NCBI GenBank assembly: GCA_963832715.1
Contig: CAWHVB010000010.1
Location: forward strand, 124,001-188,000
Length of the DNA stretch: 64,000 nt
Reading direction: 5' to 3'
From: DATFVA01 sp963832715
GTDB taxonomy: Bacteria; Bacteroidota; Ignavibacteria; Ignavibacteriales; Ignavibacteriaceae
The position numbers were made by a program, and so were the translations under genes. Each line of letters starts with the position of its first letter. The stretch's first letter is position 1. Below the pieces are notes generated by a model, which worked only from the letters and a program-made list of their open reading frames with translations, did not search any database and was not told the origin of the DNA. Positions 54,463 through 63,118 of this stretch are shown here, piece after piece.

Positions 54463-56724
54463 ATGGCTGCAAATATTGAAATGATCAGGAAAGTTTATTC
54501 GGAATATCGTAATAAGATCGATTCTGTCAGAAAAATGCTGAACAGGCCGCTTACATATGCTGAAAAAATACTTTACTACCACTTATGGGAAACTCCTAAG
54601 AATGAATTAAAGAAAGGAAAAGATTACGCTGAGCTGGCTCCCGACAGGGTTGCTATGCAGGATGCGACAGCACAGATGGCTTTGCTTCAGTTTATGTCCG
54701 CCGGAAGGAAATCGGCAGCTGTCCCCTCAACTGTTCACTGTGATCACCTGATCCAGGCACAGATAGGAGCAAAAGATGATTTACTAAGGGCAACCGAAGA
54801 AAATAAAGAAGTTTATGATTTCCTTGAAAGCATTTCCCGTAAATACGACATCGGTTTCTGGAAACCGGGTGCAGGAATAATCCACCAGGTTATACTTGAA
54901 AATTATGCATTTCCCGGCGGAATGATGATAGGAACTGATTCTCATACTCCAAATGCAGGCGGATTGGGAATGATTGCGATTGGTGTCGGAGGTGCTGACG
55001 CAGTTGATGTAATGGCAGGAATGCCGTGGGAATTGAAGTGGCCGAAACTGATCGGTGTGAAATTAACAGGCAAGCTGAACGGATGGGCATCTGCAAAAGA
55101 TATAATCCTTAAATTGGCTGGAATTTTAACAGTAAAAGGCGGAACCGGAGCCATCGTAGAGTACTTTGGAGAAGGTACAACAAGTATTTCCTGTACTGGT
55201 AAAGGAACAATCTGTAATATGGGCGCTGAAATAGGTGCTACAACTTCCGTATTTCCTTTCGATGAAAAAATGGCCGCTTATCTTCGGATTACCGATCGTG
55301 CTGATGTAACTGCACTGGCTGAAGGCCTTGCTGATGTATTAACTGCCGATGAAGAGGTAATTAAAAATCCTGATAAGTATTTCGACCAGGTAATTGAAAT
55401 AAACCTCGACCAGCTTGAACCGCATCTGAACGGACCATTTACACCTGATAAAGCATGGCCGATTTCAAAGATGAAAGAAGCAGTAAAGGAAAACGGATAT
55501 CCTGAAAATATAAGAGTAGCTCTGATTGGAAGTTGTACAAATTCAAGTTATGAGGATATTGATCGTTCTGCAAGTATAGCAAGACAGGCGATGGAGAAAG
55601 GGTTAAAAACAACTTCACAGTTTACTATTACCCCCGGATCTGAACAGGTCAGATCAACTATAGAAAGAGATGGTCAGCTGAAAACTTTAGAAGATTTCGG
55701 CGGACTTATACTTGCTAATGCCTGCGGTCCGTGTATTGGAATGTGGAAGCGGATGGATGTAAAAACTGGTGAAAAAAATACAATCGTAACTTCTTTTAAC
55801 AGAAACTTTGCCAAAAGGAACGACGGCAACCCTGAAACACTTGCATTTGTTGCGAGTCCTGAGTTAACTACCGCACTTGCCATTGCCGGGAAACTCACTT
55901 TTAATCCTTTAACTGATGAACTTGAAAATGAGAAAGGGGAAAAAGTTAAACTTGATCCGCCGGTGGGACAAGAACTTCCTCCAAGCGGCTTTAATAAAGG
56001 CGCAGCGGGTTTTATTGCTCCCTCAAAGGATGGAAGCAGTGTTGAAGTTATTGTTAAACCTGATAGTGATAGACTTCAGCTTCTTAAACCCTTTGAACCA
56101 TGGAATGGAAAAGATCTTGAAGATCTGCCTGTTCTGCTGAGAGCCAAAGGAAAATGCACTACTGATCATATTTCTATGGCAGGTCCCTGGCTGAGATACA
56201 GGGGACATCTTGATAACATTTCAAACAATATGTTCATCGGCGCAATCAATGCTTACACCGGAGATCCCGGAAAGGTAAAAAATATATTTACCGGTGAATA
56301 TAAATCTGTTCCCGAAGTTGCCCGCGAATATAAAGCAAAGGGAATAAACTGGATTGTTGTAGGTGATGAAAACTACGGCGAGGGTTCAAGCCGTGAGCAC
56401 GCAGCTATGGAGCCCAGGTTCCTTGGCGGAAGAGCAATAGTTGTAAAGAGCTTTGCAAGGATTCACGAAACTAACCTGAAGAAACAGGGAATGCTTCCGC
56501 TTACATTTGCTAACCTGGCTGATTACGATAAATTCAAAGAAGACGACAAGGTGACTATTACAGGCTTAAAAGAATTGGCTCCCGAGAAACAGTTGAAAAT
56601 GATTATTAAGCATAGCGATGGCTCAAAAGATGAAATAATGCTTAATCATACCATGAACGATGCCCAGATAAAATGGTTTAAGGCAGGGAGTGCATTGAAC
56701 CTGATTGCTCAGATGAATAAATAA
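54463..56724 (+). CDS. acn: Aconitate hydratase
   Basis: 753 residues from the ATG at 54463 (MAANIEMIRKVY), preceded by AAGGA; the ORF from 54376 would add a hydrophobic stretch with no counterpart in aconitases. Iron-sulfur ligands lie in GSCTNSSYED and NACGPCIGMW. Substrate-binding motifs include MIGTDSHTPNAGG and NYGEGSSREHAAMEP in the C-terminal swivel domain. It interconverts citrate and isocitrate in the TCA cycle. It resembles mitochondrial-type aconitases. Ends at a strong terminator. Confidence 0.93.
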   Translation: MAANIEMIRKVYSEYRNKIDSVRKMLNRPLTYAEKILYYHLWETPKNELKKGKDYAELAPDRVAMQDATAQMALLQFMSAGRKSAAVPSTVHCDHLIQAQIGAKDDLLRATEENKEVYDFLESISRKYDIGFWKPGAGIIHQVILENYAFPGGMMIGTDSHTPNAGGLGMIAIGVGGADAVDVMAGMPWELKWPKLIGVKLTGKLNGWASAKDIILKLAGILTVKGGTGAIVEYFGEGTTSISCTGKGTICNMGAEIGATTSVFPFDEKMAAYLRITDRADVTALAEGLADVLTADEEVIKNPDKYFDQVIEINLDQLEPHLNGPFTPDKAWPISKMKEAVKENGYPENIRVALIGSCTNSSYEDIDRSASIARQAMEKGLKTTSQFTITPGSEQVRSTIERDGQLKTLEDFGGLILANACGPCIGMWKRMDVKTGEKNTIVTSFNRNFAKRNDGNPETLAFVASPELTTALAIAGKLTFNPLTDELENEKGEKVKLDPPVGQELPPSGFNKGAAGFIAPSKDGSSVEVIVKPDSDRLQLLKPFEPWNGKDLEDLPVLLRAKGKCTTDHISMAGPWLRYRGHLDNISNNMFIGAINAYTGDPGKVKNIFTGEYKSVPEVAREYKAKGINWIVVGDENYGEGSSREHAAMEPRFLGGRAIVVKSFARIHETNLKKQGMLPLTFANLADYDKFKEDDKVTITGLKELAPEKQLKMIIKHSDGSKDEIMLNHTMNDAQIKWFKAGSALNLIAQMNK

Positions 56725-56746
56725 AATAATTTAATGTTCAGATATG

Positions 56747-56776
56747 AAGGGAACAGTTTTCTGTTCCCTTTTTTTA
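56747..56776 (+). terminator. Rho-independent terminator
   Basis: AAGGGAACAG (56747-56756), loop TTTT, CTGTTCCCTT (56761-56770), then TTTTTA. A perfect 10-base-pair stem, 22 bases after the aconitase stop. Confidence 0.9.
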
Positions 56777-56855
56777 TCCTTAGTTGTTCGTAAGAATTAA
56801 TGTATGTATTTCTGCTTGTATTGAATTTGTTCATTTTCACCCATATTTTTTAGTA

Positions 56856-58958
56856 ATGATATTTCTGAATCCGGCCGTTTTATTCGGCTTATTGGCAGCA
56901 AGCATTCCTGTCCTGATTCATCTTTTAAATCTTAAAAAATTAAAAAAGATCGAATTCAGTACTCTCACCTTTTTAAAGGAACTCCAGAAAAATAAAATCA
57001 GGAAACTGAAGCTTAAACAATGGCTGCTGCTCGCTTTACGTGTATTGATAATCCTGTTCCTTGTAACTGCATTTGCGCGGCCGACCCTGAAAGGAGTAGC
57101 ACTCGGAGGCACTACGTCTGCTGCCAAGACAACTGCTGTTTACATTCTTGATGATACATTCAGTATGTCAGCTGTGGATGCCGATGGTTCATATTTCAAT
57201 CAGTCAAAACAAACAATCCTGAATCTTATTAAAAATCTTCAGGAGGGGGATGAAGCAGCCCTCGTACTTGTTTCGGATCAGGGGAATGAAGAATTAAAAC
57301 CCACACTGGACCTGGATGAGCTTTCAAAGGAAGTTAAGGACGCAGATATTTCATATTCAAGCGGCACCATAAACCATTCTTTGATCAGGGCCTCGGGCAT
57401 CCTCGAAAGATCCAACAACTTCAATAAGGAGATTTATCTCTTAACAGATTTTCAAAAGGGAAGACTTTCTGATGAATCACTTCCCGATTTAAGCCGGTTG
57501 TTAAATGATAAAGTCAAACTTTACACATTTAATTTTTCGGGAAAGGATTTATTTAACCTTGGAATAGATGAACTGAAGGTTAATACCCAGATATTTGAAA
57601 AGGATAAGCCGGTAAGTTTTGAAGTTACGGTCACTAATTATTCCGATCAGCAGGCCGGCGACAGGGTTCTTTCTCTTTTTATAAATGGGGAAAGGAGTGC
57701 GCAGCAAAGTATTTCACTTTCTCCCGGTGAAAGTAAAACCGTTACCATGGAAGCTGTTGTTAAAACTACAGGCTATATAGATGCATTTGCGGAACTGGAA
57801 GACGACGATATAGTGCAGGACAACAAGAGATACGCGGATTTTTATGTCCCTGATAAAATCCCGACAGCAATTTTTTATGATGATCAGGATGATATAAAAT
57901 TTGTAGAGACTGCTCTCAACCTTTCAGGTGAAGCCGGGACAATAAAATTAACAGAGAAAAATTCTAACCAGATCTCTTCGTTCGACCTTTCACAGTTTGA
58001 TGTTATTCTGATAGTCGGGGCTGCAAATATCTCAAATTTCGACAGGCTGAAAGCTTATGTCAACAATGGGGGCGGATTGTTCCTGATGCCCGGCAACAAA
58101 AGTGATGTATCGGATTTTTCTCAGGTTTCTTCGGGTTTAGGTTTGCCTGTCACGGAAGGTACAGCAGGAAAACTAAATGAACCCGGCAATGCTGTATCAT
58201 TCGAAAAAGTTGAATATGATCATCCGATATTCCGTAACATTTTTTCCGGCATCGAGAAGAAGAATCTTCAGTCGCCGGATATTTATTTCCATTATAAAAT
58301 ATCATCCGGAGGAAAAGGAATAAATATTATTACTCTTACCGATGGAACATCTTTTCTAAGTGATTATAAAATCGGTAAAGGTAAAACACTGCTGCTTAAT
58401 ACATCCCCGGTATTAAGCTGGAGTAATTTTCCATTAAAGAATATCTTTGCCCCCTTGTTTGTGAAATCTGTTTTTTATCTTGCTTCAAAAGATATGACTG
58501 AAAATGAAAACTTCGCGGGAGATCCTGTTACCGTGACACTTTCAGATGTGACACTGCCGCAAATAAAAGTCCAGAGGCCTGATAAGACAGAGGAACTTGT
58601 AAATCTTGAAAAATCCGGCAGCCTCAATTTTATTACTTATTCCAAAACAAATGTAACGGGTAATTATAAATTCTATTCAGGTCAAAAAATTGCAGCTGAG
58701 ATTTCAATTAATGCTGATCCGCAGGAATCTGTTGTAAAATATTTAAATGATGAAGACTTCACAAAGTATCTCGATGGAATACATTTTAAGGGAAAACATA
58801 TTACTATTGCTAAAAACGAAAACCCTTCCGAAATAGTGATGCAGTCGAGGTTCGGTTCAGAACTATGGAGGTTATTCCTCATTGCAGCGTTAATAACTGC
58901 TCTTGTTGAAATGGCGGTTGCAAGGAGTGCTAAAAAAGACCTTGTGCTGGCAGAATGA
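56856..58958 (+). CDS. BatA/VWA-domain membrane protein
   Basis: 700 residues from the ATG at 56856 (MIFLNPAVLFGLLAASIPVL); the ORF from 56784 would add 24 unrelated residues. The N-terminal BatA segment has two membrane helices and KKIEFSTLTFLKEL. A VWA domain with VYILDDTFSMSA (MIDAS-like DxTxS) and LLTDFQKGRLS follows, then a large beta-rich region and a C-terminal helix (LFLIAALITALVEMAV). Such proteins belong to aerotolerance (Bat) or VWA-associated membrane complexes; the exact partner is unknown. No MoxR gene is adjacent. Confidence 0.82.
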   Translation: MIFLNPAVLFGLLAASIPVLIHLLNLKKLKKIEFSTLTFLKELQKNKIRKLKLKQWLLLALRVLIILFLVTAFARPTLKGVALGGTTSAAKTTAVYILDDTFSMSAVDADGSYFNQSKQTILNLIKNLQEGDEAALVLVSDQGNEELKPTLDLDELSKEVKDADISYSSGTINHSLIRASGILERSNNFNKEIYLLTDFQKGRLSDESLPDLSRLLNDKVKLYTFNFSGKDLFNLGIDELKVNTQIFEKDKPVSFEVTVTNYSDQQAGDRVLSLFINGERSAQQSISLSPGESKTVTMEAVVKTTGYIDAFAELEDDDIVQDNKRYADFYVPDKIPTAIFYDDQDDIKFVETALNLSGEAGTIKLTEKNSNQISSFDLSQFDVILIVGAANISNFDRLKAYVNNGGGLFLMPGNKSDVSDFSQVSSGLGLPVTEGTAGKLNEPGNAVSFEKVEYDHPIFRNIFSGIEKKNLQSPDIYFHYKISSGGKGINIITLTDGTSFLSDYKIGKGKTLLLNTSPVLSWSNFPLKNIFAPLFVKSVFYLASKDMTENENFAGDPVTVTLSDVTLPQIKVQRPDKTEELVNLEKSGSLNFITYSKTNVTGNYKFYSGQKIAAEISINADPQESVVKYLNDEDFTKYLDGIHFKGKHITIAKNENPSEIVMQSRFGSELWRLFLIAALITALVEMAVARSAKKDLVLAE

Positions 58959-58963
58959 TCATT

Positions 58964-59021
58964 AGCTGGTTGTAACTTTAACGCTCGATGGTAAAAACAG
59001 TTTAACTCCAGCTTATTTTTT
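58964..59021. terminator. Hairpin between convergent genes
   Basis: AGCTGG near 58964 pairs with CCAGCT at 59008-59013, with a long loop, followed by TTATTTTTT. It overlaps the stop region of the convergent gene at 59013. Weak stem, so tentative. Confidence 0.35.
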
Positions 59022-60053
59022 AACAAGACTGTCAGTTGCTTCTTCTGTTTCAAATTTCCAGCATTCCGATTCACCCGGAGAAAAACTGCTGCATCCCTCT
59101 TTGCATATACATCTGTAGATACGGTAATACTTTCTCATATAACGATCTAAGAAACCATGATTAAATGCAGCCTCACTTATATTTCCAAACTCATCAAAAT
59201 GGTGATCATCTAAAGTATAAATCCATACTTCTGATAATCCAAGTTTCTCGGCCTCACTAAATAACTCATCAAATTCGGTAACCTCGTAACTGTTTATCCA
59301 GGTCATATTAAACTTTGATCCGTACCGGTCATTCATATCATCCCAGGAACTTCTCTGATCATCTGAACCATTTAACCATGCGGGTTCCGAAGAGGCACCC
59401 CATCCCATATTGGATTCAAAACAGGGAAAGATGCTTGCAAACCAATTAGAGTATGCGGAATACATTATGCGGTCGCAGATAGAAACGAGAGTATCAAAAT
59501 GGCTGCATCTTTTATATCCGCTGCTTACAAAGTAAGAATCTTTCCTCTCAGTATGGATAAATCTATAAACTTTTTCCAGCTCATCGGGTGCATATAGTCT
59601 TTTGTTTTTGTTTCCCAAACAGCCGTGATTAACAGCTTCATCAATATAATAGTAACGGGCATTACAGTCAGAAATTATTTTCTTAAAGTCCTCTGTCCCG
59701 GACTTAAAAGCAATATTCATCATTATATCATCACTGCTGTAGCCTGCATCGACAGCAGCTTTATAGTTTTTTATACCTGTGATAAATATTTTTTTGTAGC
59801 CCCAGGTATTCCGGCACTCATCCAGATAATTTCCAGCATAGCTTTTGAGCCAGACTCCTATAGATTTTCCAGGTTTGGGTTCATAATGATCCGTCTTCCA
59901 GACTTCAAGCTTCATTCTGCTGCCTGCAGTATATTGGGTAGTGTCCCGGTTAATTACCGGCATCGTTTGATATTTATCATTTGCAGGAGGATAAATCGAT
60001 CCCGACAATATTAGTATCAGCGCAATATATAATGCAGCCCGGTATTTGTGCAT
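59013..60053 (-). CDS. Secreted protein of unknown function
   Basis: 346 residues, signal-peptide-like start MHKYRAALYIALILILSGS. Not recognised. The sequence has repeated aromatic and acidic stretches (YYYIDEAVNHGCLGNKN, SEVWIYTLDDHHFDEFGN) and many cysteines, including several near the end (YRCICKEGCSSF). A TIM-barrel-like alternation is possible (KIFITGIKNY, IIMNIAF-like strands, VWIYTLDD), so a surface glycosidase or binding protein cannot be excluded. It stands alone between BatA and hflX. Confidence 0.7.
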   Translation of the reverse strand: MHKYRAALYIALILILSGSIYPPANDKYQTMPVINRDTTQYTAGSRMKLEVWKTDHYEPKPGKSIGVWLKSYAGNYLDECRNTWGYKKIFITGIKNYKAAVDAGYSSDDIMMNIAFKSGTEDFKKIISDCNARYYYIDEAVNHGCLGNKNKRLYAPDELEKVYRFIHTERKDSYFVSSGYKRCSHFDTLVSICDRIMYSAYSNWFASIFPCFESNMGWGASSEPAWLNGSDDQRSSWDDMNDRYGSKFNMTWINSYEVTEFDELFSEAEKLGLSEVWIYTLDDHHFDEFGNISEAAFNHGFLDRYMRKYYRIYRCICKEGCSSFSPGESECWKFETEEATDSLVKK

Positions 60054-60240
60054 TCTCCTGATTCCATCATTTATTCAAACATTTTGTAAAGCGAAACGCT
60101 GTTCCGCTGCATCTAATTCTATGCTGTGTCAATAAATATTATAAATATTTTGAAACTTTTATACATTAAAACAGGTAACGGATTGGTAATTTAACCGGAA
60201 ATTATTTATTTAGTGACCAATTGATGAAAAAAATAAGTGA

Positions 60241-61506
60241 ATGATCGAAATAACTGAAAACACACGCGAAAGAGCAATATTAGCTGCATTAGATACGAGG
60301 AAGACAAGCAGGGAAATAGTAGAGGAGCATCTTTCAGAGCTTGAGGAACTTGCTTTAACGGCTGGAGCGGATACCATAATGAAACTGATTCAGGATCGTC
60401 CTGCTATGGATTCTGCATTTTATATTGGAAAGGGGAAAGCCGAAGAGCTTGCCTATCTTGTTGAACAGAATGAAATTGATCTTGTAATTTTTGATGACGA
60501 TCTCTCGCCTGTGCAGGTTAGAAACCTTGAACGTCTTATAGATAAGAAAATTATCGACAGGAGCGGATTGATCCTTGATATTTTTGCTTCCAGGGCGAAA
60601 ACAAATGAAGCAAAAACTCAGGTTGAGCTTGCTCAGCTTCAGTATATGCTTCCCCGTTTAACAAGGGCCTGGACCCACTTATCAAAACAGTACGGCGGTA
60701 TCGGTACCAAAGGTCCCGGTGAAACCCAGATAGAAACCGATAGAAGGATGATAAGGAACAGGATCAGCCACCTTAAGGAAAAGCTTAAGAAGATTGAAAA
60801 ACAGAGGGAGACACAGAGTCAGCAGCGAAAAGATCTGATAAAAGTAACTCTTGTTGGATATACTAATGTTGGTAAATCTACTTTGTTCAACATACTTACC
60901 AGTGCAGATGTTTTTGCTGAAAATAAGTTGTTTGCCACACTTGATTCAACCACACGTACCCTGGATTTCGGCAGTAAAGAACAACTGCTGATATCAGACA
61001 CAGTAGGCTTTATCCGTAAATTACCCCCTAACCTGGTCGCTTCTTTCAAAAGCACCCTTAATGAAGTCAGAGATGCTGATATTATTCTGCATGTTATAGA
61101 TATTACCCATCCCTACTTTGAGGACCAGATAGGCGTTGTGGAAAATACTCTGAAAGATTTAGGGAGTGAAAGCAAAACCCAGGTGAAAGTTTTTAATAAA
61201 GTGGATGCATTAAGTGACAGGAACCGGATAGCATTTGTAAAAAATAAATATCCTGACAGCGTCATAATTTCAGCACAGCGCGGTATTAATATCTCTCAGC
61301 TCAGGGATAAACTTGTAGCGATTACTGAATCAGCTTATGTGGAAGAGAATATCGATCTTAATCTGAATGAATCAAAAAAGGCAGCAAAGATACATTCGCT
61401 GGCCGAGGTACTTTCAACTGAATACGATGAGGATACGATTCATATTACATACAGGACGAAAAGGGAGAATTCCGAAAAAATAAAAAAAATAATTGCTGAA
61501 GTTTAA
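60241..61506 (+). CDS. hflX: GTPase HflX
   Basis: 421 residues. An N-terminal HflX domain (about 1-190) with YIGKGKAEELA and the glycine-rich linker YGGIGTKGPGETQIETDRR. The G domain has GYTNVGKSTLFN (G1), DTVGFIRKLP (G3) and KVFNKVDAL (G4). HflX binds the 50S subunit and rescues or splits stalled ribosomes during stress. A TGA lies just before the ATG, and no partner gene (hfq) is seen here. Confidence 0.93.
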   Translation: MIEITENTRERAILAALDTRKTSREIVEEHLSELEELALTAGADTIMKLIQDRPAMDSAFYIGKGKAEELAYLVEQNEIDLVIFDDDLSPVQVRNLERLIDKKIIDRSGLILDIFASRAKTNEAKTQVELAQLQYMLPRLTRAWTHLSKQYGGIGTKGPGETQIETDRRMIRNRISHLKEKLKKIEKQRETQSQQRKDLIKVTLVGYTNVGKSTLFNILTSADVFAENKLFATLDSTTRTLDFGSKEQLLISDTVGFIRKLPPNLVASFKSTLNEVRDADIILHVIDITHPYFEDQIGVVENTLKDLGSESKTQVKVFNKVDALSDRNRIAFVKNKYPDSVIISAQRGINISQLRDKLVAITESAYVEENIDLNLNESKKAAKIHSLAEVLSTEYDEDTIHITYRTKRENSEKIKKIIAEV

Positions 61507-61592
61507 GTACCAAAACCTTCATTATTACTTCATATTTCTCACGCTTAATTCTTAAATTTGTAAACATCTTTTATACATCTTAGGGAGAAACG

Positions 61593-63116
61593 ATGTCTAT
61601 AGTACTAAATGGTTCCGGACTTACTATTGAAAAGTTAGTAAGAATAGCGCGTTATAATGAAAAAGTAGAACTTCATCCTGATTCGCTCGAAAAAATCAAA
61701 GTATGCCGTAAAATGCTTGAGAATAAACTTCAGGCAAAGGAAATTATGTACGGCACGAACACCGGTATAGGTGAGTTTTCAGAGATAGTCTTAAACGATG
61801 AACAGGTAAAAGAATTTCAGAAATATTTGATTTATAATCACTCTGCCGGTATTGGCGATCCTGCTCCGGTTGAATATGTGCGGGGAGCAATTGCGGGCAG
61901 AATTAATGTTCACGCCCATGGCAACTCAGCATGCAGACCTGAAATAACCCTTACGCTCATTGAAATGCTTAATAAGGGTGTAACCCCGGTGGTATGTCAG
62001 AAAGGTTCTGTAGGCGCCTGCGGTGATCTTGCACCAATGTCGCAGGTTGCACTTTTGATGATGGGTGAAGGGGACGCATATTATAAGGGTGAAAGGCTTC
62101 CGGGTAGAACTGCCCTTGAAAAAGCGGGAATAAATATCCCGGGACTTCAGGCACGCGACGGACTTGCTGTAATAAACGGTTCAAACCTATTAACCGCTAT
62201 GGGAGCAATTCATCTGTATGATATAAACAGGTGGCTTAAACAGGCTGAGATTGCTGCTGCTATGTCGCTTGAAGCTTTACGCGCCAATTTAAAACCTTAT
62301 GATGAACGTCTTCACAAACTGCGTGGTTTTTCCGGTGCAGTGCGCAGTGCTAATTCAATTATGAAATGTATAAAGGGAAGCGATCTTCAGACAGGGAAAG
62401 TGAAGAGCAAAGTTCAGGATGCATATTCAATGCGTTCTACGCCTCAGGTAATCGGGGCGGCACACGATGCAGTCGCTTATGCAAAGTCCCAGGTGGAAAT
62501 TGAACTTAACGGAGTCGGTGACAATCCTATCTTTATTCCTGAAGATAATCTAACGCTCACCGGGGCAAATTTCCAGGGAACGCCGGTTTCACTCCCGATG
62601 GATATGGTTGGCGCTTCTGTTACAATGATATCCGTTCTTTCTGAAAGAAGACTTAACAGACTGCTTAACCCGGCTTTAAGTGTGGGACTTCCCTCATTTC
62701 TTACAAAGGGTGCAGGGATGTATTCAGGTATGATGTTGAGTCAGTATACTGCTGATTCCCTAATTGTTGAACAGAGAATTCTCTCGGCTCCGGCTTCAGT
62801 TCAGTCTATTCCGGCTGCAGCCGACCAGGAGGACTTTGTTTCAATGGGAATGAATACTTCAATTAAAAATGCCCAGATATTCGATAATGCATGCGGTGTT
62901 CTAGGGATTGAGTTCATGGCAGCAGCCCAGGCCCTTGATTTCAGGGATCATAGTACAGGTAAAGGTGTAGCAAAAGCAAAAGAGATTATAAGAAAACATA
63001 TTGATCACCTTGATGTTGACCGTCCCCTTTATCCGGATCATACGAAGATGAAGGAAGTAGTCAGATCATGTGAAATTTTAGATGAAGTTGAGAAAGTAAC
63101 AGGAAGTCTGGAATAA
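61593..63116 (+). CDS. HAL/PAL-family aromatic amino-acid lyase with Ala-Cys-Gly triad
   Basis: 507 residues. Family motifs: YGTNTGIG, NHSAGIGDP, GSVGACGDLAP, QEDFVSMGMNT and NFQGTPVSLPMDM. The usual MIO cofactor precursor is Ala-Ser-Gly; here it is Ala-Cys-Gly, with TGC at 62019-62021 coding for residue 143. A Cys at the same position can still form the cofactor in a published mutant of the Pseudomonas enzyme. The QEDFVSM segment has Phe where histidine lyases usually have His. There are no other hut genes nearby. Substrate histidine, tyrosine or phenylalanine not decided; GGGAG precedes the start. Confidence 0.85.
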   Translation: MSIVLNGSGLTIEKLVRIARYNEKVELHPDSLEKIKVCRKMLENKLQAKEIMYGTNTGIGEFSEIVLNDEQVKEFQKYLIYNHSAGIGDPAPVEYVRGAIAGRINVHAHGNSACRPEITLTLIEMLNKGVTPVVCQKGSVGACGDLAPMSQVALLMMGEGDAYYKGERLPGRTALEKAGINIPGLQARDGLAVINGSNLLTAMGAIHLYDINRWLKQAEIAAAMSLEALRANLKPYDERLHKLRGFSGAVRSANSIMKCIKGSDLQTGKVKSKVQDAYSMRSTPQVIGAAHDAVAYAKSQVEIELNGVGDNPIFIPEDNLTLTGANFQGTPVSLPMDMVGASVTMISVLSERRLNRLLNPALSVGLPSFLTKGAGMYSGMMLSQYTADSLIVEQRILSAPASVQSIPAAADQEDFVSMGMNTSIKNAQIFDNACGVLGIEFMAAAQALDFRDHSTGKGVAKAKEIIRKHIDHLDVDRPLYPDHTKMKEVVRSCEILDEVEKVTGSLE

Positions 63117-63118
63117 TA

